A stretch of DNA of 64,000 nt. It comes from an uncultured Clostridia bacterium (GTDB lineage Bacteria; Bacillota; Clostridia; TANB77; CAG-465). The number at the start of each line of letters is the position of its first letter. Within the stretch, counting starts at the first letter, position 1. The notes under the pieces were generated by a model, which was not told the DNA's origin, did no database searches, and saw only the letters and a program-made list of their open reading frames with translations. Below, piece by piece: positions 18,634 through 28,009 of the stretch. Made by a program: the position numbers and the translations under genes. The stretch lies in the NCBI GenBank assembly GCA_934132895.1, contig CAKPAG010000001.1, positions 62,001 to 126,000 on the forward strand, in the 5' to 3' direction.

Positions 18634-18879
18634 TTATTTTTTATCTGAATTTTTCACCTCTTCTTTTAATTTGCTAAGCATTTTTTTATCATCCTTTGTC
18701 AAATTCATAATTTTTTCATTATATACTCTACTTATTCCATTAAAAATAAGAGTTAGTATCATAAGAGAAAAACAAATATACATTCTTCTTTTTTCTATTA
18801 TTGAATACATACATACCACTACTGTTATTACTGCTAAGATAAGTGTAATATAATTAAAAAATTGTTGAGTTTTATACAT
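18634..18879 (-). CDS. small two-helix membrane protein, 81 aa
   Basis: Two hydrophobic helices (ITLILAVITVVVCMYSI near 11-27; MYICFSLMILTLIFNGI near 33-49) and a charged cytoplasmic tail ending EEVKNSDKK. GGAG at proper distance from the ATG. No family recognised. It is upstream of der but separated by about 75 bases. Confidence 0.6.
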   Translation of the reverse strand: MYKTQQFFNYITLILAVITVVVCMYSIIEKRRMYICFSLMILTLIFNGISRVYNEKIMNLTKDDKKMLSKLKEEVKNSDKK

Positions 18880-19191
18880 TTTTAGTCAACTCCTTTATTC
18901 TAAAAGTATATCATTTTTTAATTTATTTAGCAAGTCAAGTATTTATACAATTTAACATTTTATTACGTAATCAAATAATATGTTCTAAACGTTTAATATA
19001 TCATTAATGTAATAAAATTTTAATTTACAAACATTTAAGTTGACATATATTTTTTAAAGTGTTATAATAATGTCACATTAGCTTTTTTAAACTCTTTTAA
19101 TATTAGAGTTATTTTATATAAATATATACTTTTATTTATGTTTTTTATAATAAGCAGATTTTTACATATATATTAAAGGGAGGATTTTTAA
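18880..19191. other. intergenic region with promoter and leader of the Gre-like gene
   Basis: 312 bases without a gene. The left 150 bases are plain AT-rich sequence. The right part holds the consensus promoter at 19040-19068 and an approximately 115-base untranslated leader with a small stem (AACTCT at 19090-19095 with AGAGTT at 19105-19110) and many T-runs. No riboswitch class recognised. Confidence 0.5.
19040..19068 (+). promoter_or_regulatory. perfect-consensus sigma-A promoter
   Basis: TTGACA (19040-19045), 17-base spacer, TATAAT (19063-19068). Both hexamers and spacing are exact consensus. It drives the Gre-like gene after a leader of about 115 bases. Confidence 0.85.
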
Positions 19192-19596
19192 ATGTCAGCG
19201 TTATTATTAACACAAAAGGAATTAAACTTACTAAAAGATGAAAGGCAAAGATTACAAAGAAAAAAAGAGCGTTCTTATTCTTACGAGAATAATGCTCTCA
19301 GTCCGACTGAATATTTAAGTCTCGTTAACGAAATTGAAAGTCTTGATAAAAAGATTGCCAATGCCGAGATAATTCCACAGATAAAACTTAACAGAAAATT
19401 TACAGTTAAAGTAGATAATAAACTTATATCTATGATAATTACTGTAAATCCTGTAGACATGGCTGGTATACTTTCGTGTACATTCAATAGTACTGTGGGA
19501 AAAGCTCTAATTGACAAAATGGTTGGAGACGTTATACAAATTGAAACCCCTGAGGGGTTAAAAAAATATCAAGTAATTGACATAGACAAAAACTAA
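19192..19596 (+). CDS. GreA/GreB-like transcription factor with shortened coiled coil
   Basis: 134 residues, below the roughly 158 of GreA. The C-terminal half (about 70-134) matches the Gre FKBP-like domain that binds the RNA polymerase secondary channel: NSTVGKALIDKMVGDVIQIE, then TPEGLKKYQVIDID. The N-terminal helices (LLTQKELNLLKDERQRLQRK and YLSLVNEIESLDKKIANAEI) form a shorter hairpin without the obvious acidic tip needed for transcript cleavage. It may therefore compete with or modulate Gre factors rather than act as one. AAAGGGAGG precedes the ATG; promoter and terminator suggest strong single-gene expression. Confidence 0.75.
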   Translation: MSALLLTQKELNLLKDERQRLQRKKERSYSYENNALSPTEYLSLVNEIESLDKKIANAEIIPQIKLNRKFTVKVDNKLISMIITVNPVDMAGILSCTFNSTVGKALIDKMVGDVIQIETPEGLKKYQVIDIDKN

Positions 19597-19633
19597 AAGA
19601 ATCAAAAGAATTTAATCTGCTTATTATAACTAT

Positions 19634-19668
19634 AAAATAGGATGATTTTAAAAAATCATCCTATTTTT
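19634..19668. terminator. intrinsic terminator of the Gre-like gene
   Basis: Perfect 16-bp stem (19634-19649 with 19652-19667) with A4/T5 flanks. It can serve the plus-strand Gre-like gene and the convergent minus-strand gene ending at 19693. Confidence 0.85.
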
Positions 19669-19692
19669 GTATTACCTATAATAGTAAATAAT

Positions 19693-20526
19693 TTAACCTG
19701 CCTTTAAAAATTTTCCCACATCTACAGGAAAATTAGTAGGATCGCTTAAAAATTTAATCCAATCTTCCTTTTTATATGAATTGCCAATAATCCAATATGG
19801 AAATGACTTCCATTCAATATACTCTTCATACCAAAGGCCATCGGTTCTAGGTATAAGCTTTGTATTATTATCTAAAAAATATTCATTTAATGTTAAAAGA
19901 GCTTTTTTTCTCCATTCTTCATCAAATTCTCTATTTTTATATGTTATAAAATCCCCAAAAATAGTTCTACTTTTTTCCTTTACTACCTCCATATTTGCAA
20001 ATTTTATCTGCTTTTCTGCGGATAAGTTTAAAATGTCAAATGTTTTTGACTCTGCTGTGGGACAAAACTCAAAATATGTACAATTCGCTTTGTCACCTAA
20101 TACAACTACTCCCATATTATTTGAAGCTTTTATTTTAGCAGCATTCAAAGTTGCTAAAACAACTGAATCATTATTTGAAATTGGAGTTATTTTTGGTTTT
20201 TTTAATATCATATTATTTTGCAATATAGAAATCCCAAATGGTTTTAAATCACTTTCTTCTCCTATTATTGTTGCCGCTACTACCGAACTTCTGGTATACT
20301 CGGGCAATACAGATTTAACAAATTCTGAATTTTCATTTTGGTATTCCACTTCTTTTACTGCTATGTATGCATCTTCAGAAAAAAAATTATTTAAATTTCC
20401 TAGTTTTCCTAACTCAGACACAAATCTTAATATAATATTACCATTATTATTAATTGTCATAATAAATAACTTTACCACTAAACTAATACTATGAGTATCA
20501 ATAAGATATAACAGGTTATTTAACAT
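19693..20526 (-). CDS. hypothetical protein, 277 aa
   Basis: Not recognised. One hydrophobic N-terminal stretch (SLVVKLFIMTI near 14-24) is followed by mixed alpha/beta sequence with a central part KKPKITPISNNDSVVLATLN and a Trp/Tyr-rich end (DGLWYEEYIEWKSFPYW). The ATG at 20526 has AAGGAAG upstream. No enzyme signature; a surface or spore-associated role cannot be tested from sequence. It is a single gene between two terminators or gaps. Confidence 0.55.
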   Translation of the reverse strand: MLNNLLYLIDTHSISLVVKLFIMTINNNGNIILRFVSELGKLGNLNNFFSEDAYIAVKEVEYQNENSEFVKSVLPEYTRSSVVAATIIGEESDLKPFGISILQNNMILKKPKITPISNNDSVVLATLNAAKIKASNNMGVVVLGDKANCTYFEFCPTAESKTFDILNLSAEKQIKFANMEVVKEKSRTIFGDFITYKNREFDEEWRKKALLTLNEYFLDNNTKLIPRTDGLWYEEYIEWKSFPYWIIGNSYKKEDWIKFLSDPTNFPVDVGKFLKAG

Positions 20527-20660
20527 ATTGCATCTTCCTTTCTAAATTATTAGATCTTTGAGAACATAATTAATTATAATTATGTTTTAGCTTCTCGATT
20601 TTCCTGTGTAATTATAGCATTTTATAGAGATTATGTCAAGTTTTTTTTATAGATATATAA

Positions 20661-21131
20661 TTAACTTAAATAAATAGTATAAAGTTTTTCTCCATTTTGC
20701 AAGTCTTTGAGATATTTAGCACCAAATTTTTCATAGTAATTTACAAAATTACTCTTCAAATAGATTTTATCAAAACCTCTTCTTTTGGCTTCTTCTAAAA
20801 TAGCAGAATTTAAAATCTTTGAATATCCCATACCTCTATATTCTTTCTTTACAAACATTGTAGCATACCATGGAGTAAGCTCTTTTTCTTCTTCTCCATC
20901 TTCAGGAAAAATTGATATAAAACCTATGAGATTATTTTCTTCTACAAGTATCAACTTACAATAATTTATTTTATCTTCTTTTATCATTTTACTTATTCTA
21001 TCTACTTTTCTTTTTACTTTAAATTCAAGTTCCTCTTTATCTTTATATCTTCCCCACTCTTTTTCTGTTAAGAGTGCTATTTCTTCTATATATTCAGGTT
21101 TATCTTTCAAATTATATATCATATATTTCAT
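20661..21131 (-). CDS. GNAT-family acetyltransferase
   Basis: 156 residues. N-acetyltransferase fold with acetyl-CoA loop (motif A) YRGMGYSKILNSAILEEAKR near 105-124 and a C-terminal FYEKFG-like segment (NYYEKFGAKYLKDL). The substrate is unknown. The start at 21131 is chosen because GGAGG sits upstream; the frame open from 21161 would include that ribosome site. It follows the ABC exporter permease by 22 bases and probably shares its transcript. Confidence 0.8.
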   Translation of the reverse strand: MKYMIYNLKDKPEYIEEIALLTEKEWGRYKDKEELEFKVKRKVDRISKMIKEDKINYCKLILVEENNLIGFISIFPEDGEEEKELTPWYATMFVKKEYRGMGYSKILNSAILEEAKRRGFDKIYLKSNFVNYYEKFGAKYLKDLQNGEKLYTIYLS

Positions 21132-21153
21132 AATATAACTGCCTCCATTAAGA

Positions 21154-22785
21154 TTATACATCTATTTCTTTTATTCTTTTTTTACCATACTTTTTAAGTA
21201 TATTCCATAACATTATTGTAACTAAACTTAAAACTATTAATTCAATTAAAATAATTGTATTTATGCTCATACTAAAATATTTTGGAGTAATAATTAAAAT
21301 ACCTACTAATATAGCTGCAATCACCATTCCTAAAAGCACTGCTATCATTGAGCTAGTGCTTTGTTTTATAATCTCTGTATCAGAGGTTGCATTTAATTTT
21401 GGATATTTTAAATTTGTTAAAAGTCCAATAATTCCGACAAGGTTTGGCATGATTAATATCATTAAAAATATAGATATTATATCAAATATTCCTATTTTGA
21501 AAAAAATACAAAATATTATAGCGGATATAATCATAACTGGCATTAAAATCACATCACTACTAAGAAGCTTTGAAAGTAATATTTCTTTTTCACTTAAAGG
21601 TAAACTTTTAGTTATATTAAAACTTTTCTTTTCAATTGATATTGAAGATGAAGTTATAGAACTAAGTGAAGATGTAGCTATTACAAGCCCTAAAAATACC
21701 TTAGGTAAAATATTTAAAATTACACTTATTTCCATATTTATATTCTCAACTTCCATAAATGAATTTATTGCTCCATTTACATTTATGCACATTGCAATAG
21801 TTGCAATAAATAATAACACAATTCCTATTAGTGTGTTAAACATATATACTGGAGATGAAAAAAATCTTTTTAATTCTTTAATAACAAGTGAATTTATCTT
21901 TTTTCTTTTCTTTATTTTTTCTTTATACTTATTTTTATTCTTAGAAGAAGTAGATTTTTCTTCACCTTTAGCTATAGTTTTAAAATATATTTTACTTGTT
22001 AGATAAATAAATATCACAAAAGGTATTATATTTACAAGTAATAATTTTAAAAGTTCTAAAATATCAAATTTTTGTATCAAATTTATATATAGCCCTATCG
22101 GATAATATATTTTTATTATAACATCATTTACGCTGCTTGCGTTATTTATAAGGTTAGTTATAATTGCATTTGAATTATATGAAAAATAAAAAATCAATAA
22201 AAATAGTAACATTGTAAGAATTGTTTGTGCTATTTTTTTAGCCCTAAATTTTACTGATAAGTTTTTTATTAATAACCCTATAAATGAAGCTATAACAGTT
22301 GGAATTATAGGTAACAATATACTCATTAAAATCGAAATAAAATAAAAGCTAATTCCTGGGCGTTCAAAATATGCGTATATTACAAAAGCTGGTAATATAA
22401 ATAGTAAATTATATAGATATTCAAAAGCATACATTTTAAAAATTCTTGCAAATACTATAGTTGACTTTTTTATAGGAAGCGAGAAAAGCAAGTCATTGTC
22501 TTTTGTTTCAAATAGTATACCTTGAGATTTATATATTCCTTGAATTAAAGTAAGTATCACTGGAAGTATTAATGCTACTGTAAGCATTATATATGTTAAA
22601 TTAAGTTTGGAAAGTTCAACTCCTAAAATACCTAAATAAGTTCCTATAGCTAACATAAAAAATATCCCAATAACAATCGGTGTTATCATTTTTTTTAGTC
22701 TTGAAGATTTATTTTTCTTTTTAAATGAAAACAGTTCCATGTCTTGAGACATTATTGCTTTTAACAATGAAATACATTTTTTCAT
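21154..22785 (-). CDS. ABC-2 type exporter permease
   Basis: 543 residues with about twelve membrane helices in two bundles separated by a basic cytoplasmic linker (SSKNKNKYKEKIKKRKKINS near 280-300). The start codon follows the ATPase stop without a gap, showing that they form one transporter. Such large permeases in Firmicutes export peptides, lipids or drugs, or protect the envelope; the substrate is not deducible. Confidence 0.82.
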   Translation of the reverse strand: MKKCISLLKAIMSQDMELFSFKKKNKSSRLKKMITPIVIGIFFMLAIGTYLGILGVELSKLNLTYIMLTVALILPVILTLIQGIYKSQGILFETKDNDLLFSLPIKKSTIVFARIFKMYAFEYLYNLLFILPAFVIYAYFERPGISFYFISILMSILLPIIPTVIASFIGLLIKNLSVKFRAKKIAQTILTMLLFLLIFYFSYNSNAIITNLINNASSVNDVIIKIYYPIGLYINLIQKFDILELLKLLLVNIIPFVIFIYLTSKIYFKTIAKGEEKSTSSKNKNKYKEKIKKRKKINSLVIKELKRFFSSPVYMFNTLIGIVLLFIATIAMCINVNGAINSFMEVENINMEISVILNILPKVFLGLVIATSSLSSITSSSISIEKKSFNITKSLPLSEKEILLSKLLSSDVILMPVMIISAIIFCIFFKIGIFDIISIFLMILIMPNLVGIIGLLTNLKYPKLNATSDTEIIKQSTSSMIAVLLGMVIAAILVGILIITPKYFSMSINTIILIELIVLSLVTIMLWNILKKYGKKRIKEIDV

Positions 22786-23496
22786 TTAGTTTTCCCCCAA
22801 TTCCAAAAATACTTGCTCTAAAGATTCATCGCCCTTTACTTCTTCCATATTTCCAACTTTTACAATTTTCCCTTGTTTTATAATCGCTACTCTATCGCAT
22901 AATTTTTCAGCTACATCTAATATGTGTGTTGAGAAAAATATAGTTTTGCCTTCTTTACACATGTTTTTCATTACCTCTTTAATATCAAAAACAGCTTTAG
23001 GATCTAGTCCAACAAATGGTTCATCCATAACAAGTACACTAGGTTCATGTACAAGAGCTGATATTAAAGCAATCTTTTGTTTCATACCATGAGAAAAAGA
23101 AGATATTTCATCGTTTAGTTTATCATTTATTTCAAACATTTTAGAATACTTTTCTATATTTTTCTTTCTTGTATTTTCATCTGTTTCGTACATATCGCAT
23201 ATAAAATTAATATAATCTATTGCTCTCATATTTTCATATAAATCAGGATTATCTGGTACATAAGCCATTTTAGATTTACATTTAATTTCATCTTTTTTTA
23301 TAGATATACCATCAATTAATATATCTCCTTGTTCAAAAGTTAATATTCCAACTATTGATTTTATAGTTGTAGTTTTTCCTGCTCCATTATGACCTATAAA
23401 TCCAAATATTTCTCCATCATTTACAGTAAATGAAACATTATCAACTGCTTTTTTATCTTGATTATAAATTTTAGTTAAATTTTTAATTTCTATCAT
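22786..23496 (-). CDS. ABC exporter ATP-binding protein
   Basis: 236-residue nucleotide-binding subunit. Walker A GHNGAGKTTTI near 35-45, Q-loop region AYVPDNPDLYE, signature SSFSHGMKQK near 131 (SHGMK in place of LSGGQ), Walker B VLVMDEPFVGLD near 150 and H-loop STHILD. It powers the adjacent permease. The ATG directly abuts the stop of the 72-residue gene before it. Confidence 0.93.
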   Translation of the reverse strand: MIEIKNLTKIYNQDKKAVDNVSFTVNDGEIFGFIGHNGAGKTTTIKSIVGILTFEQGDILIDGISIKKDEIKCKSKMAYVPDNPDLYENMRAIDYINFICDMYETDENTRKKNIEKYSKMFEINDKLNDEISSFSHGMKQKIALISALVHEPSVLVMDEPFVGLDPKAVFDIKEVMKNMCKEGKTIFFSTHILDVAEKLCDRVAIIKQGKIVKVGNMEEVKGDESLEQVFLELGEN

Positions 23497-23715
23497 TTAG
23501 CTTACCTCTTCCTTTATTTTTTCAAAAATAATTTCTTTTTTCTTCAAAGATATTTTTACCACATTATATCCATAGTCATTTAGCTCTTTTTTATATTTTA
23601 AAAAGGAGTGATCTATTGGAATTCCAGTAATCTTTTCTATCTTATCAAAACTTAAAATACATTTTTTAATATCTTTGTTTCTTAAAAATTCCCAAAGTTT
23701 AGTATACTTACTCAA
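23497..23715 (-). CDS. small protein resembling the DUF7662 fold, 72 aa
   Basis: Begins (M)SKYTKLWEFLRNK and contains ITGIPIDHSFLKYKKELNDY, a pattern I associate with small winged-helix-like DUF7662 proteins (KYxxLWExL...I..ILG..LP.SA). The start is TTG with AGGAG ten bases upstream. It is the first gene of the exporter operon and its stop abuts the ATPase ATG, so it may regulate or accompany the transporter. The assignment is tentative. Confidence 0.55.
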   Translation of the reverse strand: MSKYTKLWEFLRNKDIKKCILSFDKIEKITGIPIDHSFLKYKKELNDYGYNVVKISLKKKEIIFEKIKEEVS

Positions 23716-23772
23716 ATCTAAATCACTCCTTAAAATATATAGCTTATTTTATTTTTTACTTTTTTTATTTTT

Positions 23773-24846
23773 CTAATTTCTATTTTTTAATTTCTTTTTT
23801 AACTTAGAAATATCTTTAAATTTATTTCTTTTTTCTTCTAAATAACTAGTTTTATCAACATTAAAGCTTTCTTCCTGCTTTAACTTAATATACGATTCAT
23901 ACCTTTCTTTTGAAAGTTCTCCACTCGCTATTTTTTCTAATATCTTACATCCATCTTCATTTGTATGTGTACAGTTTTTATATTTACATTTTCCAAGACA
24001 AGCCTTTACATCCTCAAAAGTTTTATCTAATCCTTGACCTAAGTCCCACATTCCAAGTTCTCTCATCCCTGGTGTATCAATAATCATGGTTCCATTTGGT
24101 AGCATTAATAGTTTTCTAGTTGTTGTAGTATGTCTACCTTTTGAGTCATCTTCCCTTGTAGCTGAAGTTTTCATTACTTCTTTTTGCATTAAAGTATTTA
24201 CAAGAGTAGACTTTCCAACACCAGAAGAACCTAAAAGCACTATTGTTACTCCCTTTTTAAAGTATTTTTTTATATCTTCTAGCCCTTCATTTTTCTTTGT
24301 ACTTATTGCATAAACATCAACTCCAAAAGCAATATTTTCTACTTCTTGTACAAAATCTAAATAATTCTCACATAAATCTCTTTTAGTAAGTATTACAACA
24401 GGAATTGCTCCTCCTGACGCCCAACTAAGACTCAAATACCTTTCAATTCTTTTTAAATTAAAATCCTCATTTAAAGACTGCATTATAAATATATAATCAA
24501 AATTTGCTGCCACTACTTGTTCATGTTGATGATGTAATTTGTGATTTCTATCTGAAGAAGCAGCAACTCTTGAAAAAGAACTTTCTCTTTCTAATGTTTC
24601 TACAATTAAACTATCACCGTTTTCATTTAATTCTACAAGTACAAAATCACCTATCGTAGGATAAACGGCATCTTCTCTATCATAAAAACTTCCTTTTTTT
24701 AATCTTGCATGAGTTTTTTTAGTGTTATATACAATCTCGTATCTATCTTTGTATGTCGCTATAATTCTTGCCGGAATATATCTTTCATCCCTAATTTTTG
24801 CTTTATTTAAATACTCTTCTTTATATCCATAATCTTTTATGTTCAT
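23773..24846 (-). CDS. rsgA: ribosome small-subunit GTPase RsgA (long type)
   Basis: Circularly permuted GTPase that tests 30S maturation. 357 residues, longer than the usual 290-300, which fits the second RsgA paralogue of Clostridia. N-terminal OB domain (to about 95), G4 TKRD near 155, G1 GSSGVGKST near 209-217, G2 region GRHTTT, G3 DTPGMRELG, then the zinc motif C-x4-C-x4-C-x-H-x5-C (ACLGKCKYKNCTHTNEDGC). Lys-rich C-terminal tail. Start preceded by AAAGGAG. Confidence 0.93.
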   Translation of the reverse strand: MNIKDYGYKEEYLNKAKIRDERYIPARIIATYKDRYEIVYNTKKTHARLKKGSFYDREDAVYPTIGDFVLVELNENGDSLIVETLERESSFSRVAASSDRNHKLHHQHEQVVAANFDYIFIMQSLNEDFNLKRIERYLSLSWASGGAIPVVILTKRDLCENYLDFVQEVENIAFGVDVYAISTKKNEGLEDIKKYFKKGVTIVLLGSSGVGKSTLVNTLMQKEVMKTSATREDDSKGRHTTTTRKLLMLPNGTMIIDTPGMRELGMWDLGQGLDKTFEDVKACLGKCKYKNCTHTNEDGCKILEKIASGELSKERYESYIKLKQEESFNVDKTSYLEEKRNKFKDISKLKKKLKNRN

Positions 24847-24888
24847 TTTTTTATCTCCTTTAATAATATACTTAAATATTTTTGTATC

Positions 24889-24939
24889 TTAAAATATTAT
24901 TACGAGATCCATTATTTTTTTAACTTTTTTATTATTCAA
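24889..24939 (-). pseudogene. possible remnant of a small membrane-protein gene
   Basis: A strong ribosome site (AAGGAGG) precedes TTG at 24939 and a 16-codon frame, NNKKVKKIMDLVIIF, then a stop. The peptide resembles the first residues of DUF4405-type membrane proteins that often neighbour flavodoxins. It lies just after the flavodoxin gene and may be the stub of a lost operon member, or chance. Confidence 0.25.
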
Positions 24940-24961
24940 AAAATCCTCCTTAATTAAAATG

Positions 24962-25873
24962 TTATTTTATTATCTTTTCACTTAATTTATTTCCCATTCT
25001 TATTACTATTGTTTTAAAACTTTCTCTTTTAACCTTTAATATCTTATCCATTTCATTTGCAACACTTAAGAAATCAGTTCTCATAAAATGAGTAACTACA
25101 TACTCTACATTTTTTAGTTTGCCACTATACGTATAACAAAATTTCCTTATAGGAGCTGACATGCTAAATACCCAGATTGGAGTAACTATTATTACCTTTT
25201 CATACTTGGATACATCTTCTTTTATTTCTTTTAATTCCATACCCCACTTATGCATTCCAAATCTTCCACACCACCAAAAACCTAAAGTTCCCTCTGTCTT
25301 TTCAGTAGTTTTAAGTTCCAAAATTTTAGCAGATGTTTCATTTGCTATTCTATACGCTTCTTTTTTTGTATAACCTCTCCTTGAAAAATACACTACTAAT
25401 ATCTTTTCATTTTTTCCTATATTTTTATACTCAGTTTCATTAAATACAAATTTTTCTTGTGTATATACAACATAACACAAATATCCAGTTAATGCTTGCA
25501 AAATTCCAAACACAAAAAAACTTGTTGACATGAAGTTAAATGGAAAGATAACAAATTGTATAATTATCCACATCATAAGTGTAATTCCAAAAATTGTTCC
25601 TAGTACTATTCCACTTTTTTTGTTTTTAAAAATAAGGAATGCTGCAAATAAATTTGTTATTCCATTTACTATAAAAAGTGCTATTCCAGGAAAAATGTAA
25701 TTTTGATATAACACTTTTGAAAATGGTAACACTTGAAAATACGGTAATAGCTGATCCATCTTCATAAGTTTGCCTGAAGGATCCAAAAACATGCCTAATG
25801 CTCCAAATATAGCGCCAACTCCAATAAATAGGCACCAAAATATTAAAAGCTTTTTAATATTTTTATATTTCAT
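24962..25873 (-). CDS. membrane protein with C-terminal flavodoxin domain
   Basis: 303 residues. Four or five N-terminal membrane helices (to about 145), then a flavodoxin-like domain: KILVVYFSRRGYTKKEAYRIA near 160 (FMN phosphate loop), later VTPIWVFSMSAPIRKF (WxxxxPxR-type flavin edge). A membrane-tethered flavoprotein is likely; the redox partner is unknown. The start overlaps the DUF4097 gene by 11 bases, so it is coupled to the TetR-controlled operon. Confidence 0.78.
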   Translation of the reverse strand: MKYKNIKKLLIFWCLFIGVGAIFGALGMFLDPSGKLMKMDQLLPYFQVLPFSKVLYQNYIFPGIALFIVNGITNLFAAFLIFKNKKSGIVLGTIFGITLMMWIIIQFVIFPFNFMSTSFFVFGILQALTGYLCYVVYTQEKFVFNETEYKNIGKNEKILVVYFSRRGYTKKEAYRIANETSAKILELKTTEKTEGTLGFWWCGRFGMHKWGMELKEIKEDVSKYEKVIIVTPIWVFSMSAPIRKFCYTYSGKLKNVEYVVTHFMRTDFLSVANEMDKILKVKRESFKTIVIRMGNKLSEKIIK

Positions 25874-26642
25874 TATTTACTCCTATAAAATTAATATCTA
25901 TTTCTCCTAAACCACCATTAATAGTTACTAAATTTTTACCATATCCGATTTCTTCATTATCATTTAATGAAATATTATCTAACATTACTTTTCCAATTCC
26001 TTTATTTAATTTAACTCTGTAATCTTCTTTATTTCCGTCTACATTAAGATTTAATTTTCCTATTCCTGTATCAAATTTTGAATTTCCAGTTAAATTAGTT
26101 GTAATTGAAACATCACCTATTCCTGTATTACAATCTAAATTTTGTATATTACCTGATTTTACTTTTAAATTTCCAATACCAGTATCAATATACATATTTT
26201 TAGTATTTATACTTGATATATCTGTTTCTCCCACTCCTGTGTTTATTTTTACATATTCAAAATATATATCCTCAGGCAAATAAATTGTAACACTACCACT
26301 GTTTTTCTTGAAAAAATTAGCTCTTTTTTCTTTTATTTCTATTTTGTTTCCATCTTGAATACAAGTAATGTTTTCTCCATTTTTTTCTATTTTTAATGAA
26401 TTTCCTTTTTGAATGTTTAGATTACAAACTTTTAAATCAATGTCTAAATATGCAGCTGCTTCACTTTCATTTAGTATAACATTTTCACTTATATTTTTTT
26501 CAATATTTTTAGTTTCTTTTACAAGTCCTAAAGCTGTAACTAATCCATATATTCCACCAAGTATAACTGAAAAAATTGTAAATACTAAGAATGCTGCAAA
26601 TGCAAGAGCCAGATACTTAATTATTTTTTGAGAAGTTGTCAT
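25863..26642 (-). CDS. DUF4097-type membrane-anchored beta-helix protein
   Basis: 259 residues. One membrane segment (ALAFAAFLVFTIFSVILGGIY near 12-32), then a repetitive beta domain with recurring GIG turns spaced 15-25 residues (NTGVGETD, DTGIGNLK, NTGIGDVS, DTGIGKLN, NKGIGKV, NGGLGEID), typical of DUF4097 putative adhesin/envelope-sensing proteins. The start overlaps the LiaF-like stop by four bases (ATGA). Probably extracytoplasmic. Confidence 0.78.
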   Translation of the reverse strand: MTTSQKIIKYLALAFAAFLVFTIFSVILGGIYGLVTALGLVKETKNIEKNISENVILNESEAAAYLDIDLKVCNLNIQKGNSLKIEKNGENITCIQDGNKIEIKEKRANFFKKNSGSVTIYLPEDIYFEYVKINTGVGETDISSINTKNMYIDTGIGNLKVKSGNIQNLDCNTGIGDVSITTNLTGNSKFDTGIGKLNLNVDGNKEDYRVKLNKGIGKVMLDNISLNDNEEIGYGKNLVTINGGLGEIDINFIGVNNEI

Positions 26643-27325
26643 TTAACATCTACACCTCCAAATACGCAAGTTGCATTTATATATAACGTATGAGCTTTTT
26701 CATCATTTACATCTTTTACTTTTTTGTCGTCTACTCCTCCAAAAATACTAGTTGATTTTATTTTTACTTTTAAATTTTCCGGAACATATATATCTATTCC
26801 TCCAAATACACTAGTTGAATTTATTACTACATCTTCTTCAATTATTGCATCTCTTAAATCACATTTAATACCACCAAAAACTGCAGTTAAATTTGCTCCA
26901 TTAAATTTTTCGTTATCAAATTTTAAATTTTGTCCTGAAAATGTTGCAAAATGTTCATTATCATTTTTATTATTTTTATTTATCTTTTTAATTTCGTCAC
27001 TTACTTTTTTGTTAAATGTATCTTTGAATATTAAAGATATACCAAATATAACTAAAATGGCTGGTAAAGCTAATTTCCATATCATATCAAAATCTACTAA
27101 ACCTTGAGCACAAAGAAGTAATACTACCCCAATTAATAACCCTATAACGTTGCCTGTTTTTTCTCTTTCTTTAAATAACCCTATAAAACATGGAATAATT
27201 ATGAAAACTGCCCACCATCCATCAAAGAATAAATCTACATTTATAACACCAATTGCATTTCCTCCTATAATTATTCCTATTACAATTAATACAATTCCCC
27301 ATAATATATTTCCAAAATTTTTCAT
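26639..27325 (-). CDS. LiaF-like membrane protein
   Basis: 228 residues. Four N-terminal membrane helices with the DUF5668-like pattern (ILWGIVLIVIGIIIGGNAIG), then a LiaF C-terminal beta domain with repeated FGG turns (TAVFGGIKCDL, TSVFGGIDIYVP, TSIFGGVDDK, CVFGGVDVK). LiaF proteins restrain cell-envelope stress responses. The start chosen is the second ATG, nine bases after GGAG. Together with the DUF4097 partner it suggests an envelope-stress cassette under the TetR regulator. Confidence 0.8.
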   Translation of the reverse strand: MKNFGNILWGIVLIVIGIIIGGNAIGVINVDLFFDGWWAVFIIIPCFIGLFKEREKTGNVIGLLIGVVLLLCAQGLVDFDMIWKLALPAILVIFGISLIFKDTFNKKVSDEIKKINKNNKNDNEHFATFSGQNLKFDNEKFNGANLTAVFGGIKCDLRDAIIEEDVVINSTSVFGGIDIYVPENLKVKIKSTSIFGGVDDKKVKDVNDEKAHTLYINATCVFGGVDVK

Positions 27326-27370
27326 TTTCATCTTCTCCTATTCTTTTTTAACAATTTATCTAAATTTAAT

Positions 27371-27979
27371 TTAATTAATATTAAAATTTTTTCCGTTTAA
27401 GACCCAATCATTATCTGGATTTTCTTTAAGTAACATTAATGCCTGAAACTCTAAAGATAATAATTTTTTTACTTGTTCATCTTCAAACTTAACAGTACTA
27501 CTTGCAACTAAAGTGGCTATTCCATGAGTAAATATCCACATTTTAATATGAAAGCTTTTTATATCTTCATCTGTTAAGTTAGTACTCATTTTAATTAATT
27601 TTCCTATCTTTTCAAAGTCCTCTCCATCTTTTGCAACAAACTCTTCTGGAAGGAATTCAGACTTACTCATAAACAAAATTTTAAATAGATGTTTTTCTTT
27701 CCTTGCAAAATCTACATACCTTATTCCGATTTGTTTATATTTAGGAATATCTTCTGTCATTTGATCCATCAAAAAACTATAAAAATAATTTTCAATTTTT
27801 AAGTAAAGCTCTTTTTTTAATTCTTCTACATTTTTAAATTGATAATATATAGGTCTTATTGAACATTTTAGTTTTTTAGCAATTTCTCTATTGCTTAGTT
27901 TCTCCAAACCTTGTTCCCTAGCTATTTTAAAAGCAGCTTCTAATATTTTCTCTTTAGTAATTTTTACCTCTTTAGGCAC
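27371..27979 (-). CDS. TetR-family transcriptional regulator
   Basis: 202 residues. N-terminal DNA-binding domain: TKEKILEAAFKIAREQGLEK, then SNREIAKKLKCSIRPIYYQF (helix-turn-helix), then an all-helical ligand domain. The GTG at 27979 is chosen as start because AAAGGAGG lies seven bases upstream. A 15-base palindrome lies 30 bases upstream, consistent with autoregulation. It is the first gene of the LiaF/DUF4097/flavodoxin operon and probably controls it. Confidence 0.88.
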   Translation of the reverse strand: MPKEVKITKEKILEAAFKIAREQGLEKLSNREIAKKLKCSIRPIYYQFKNVEELKKELYLKIENYFYSFLMDQMTEDIPKYKQIGIRYVDFARKEKHLFKILFMSKSEFLPEEFVAKDGEDFEKIGKLIKMSTNLTDEDIKSFHIKMWIFTHGIATLVASSTVKFEDEQVKKLLSLEFQALMLLKENPDNDWVLNGKNFNIN

Positions 27980-28009
27980 AAATCTTCCTCCTTTCTTTTT
28001 TTGTATCTG

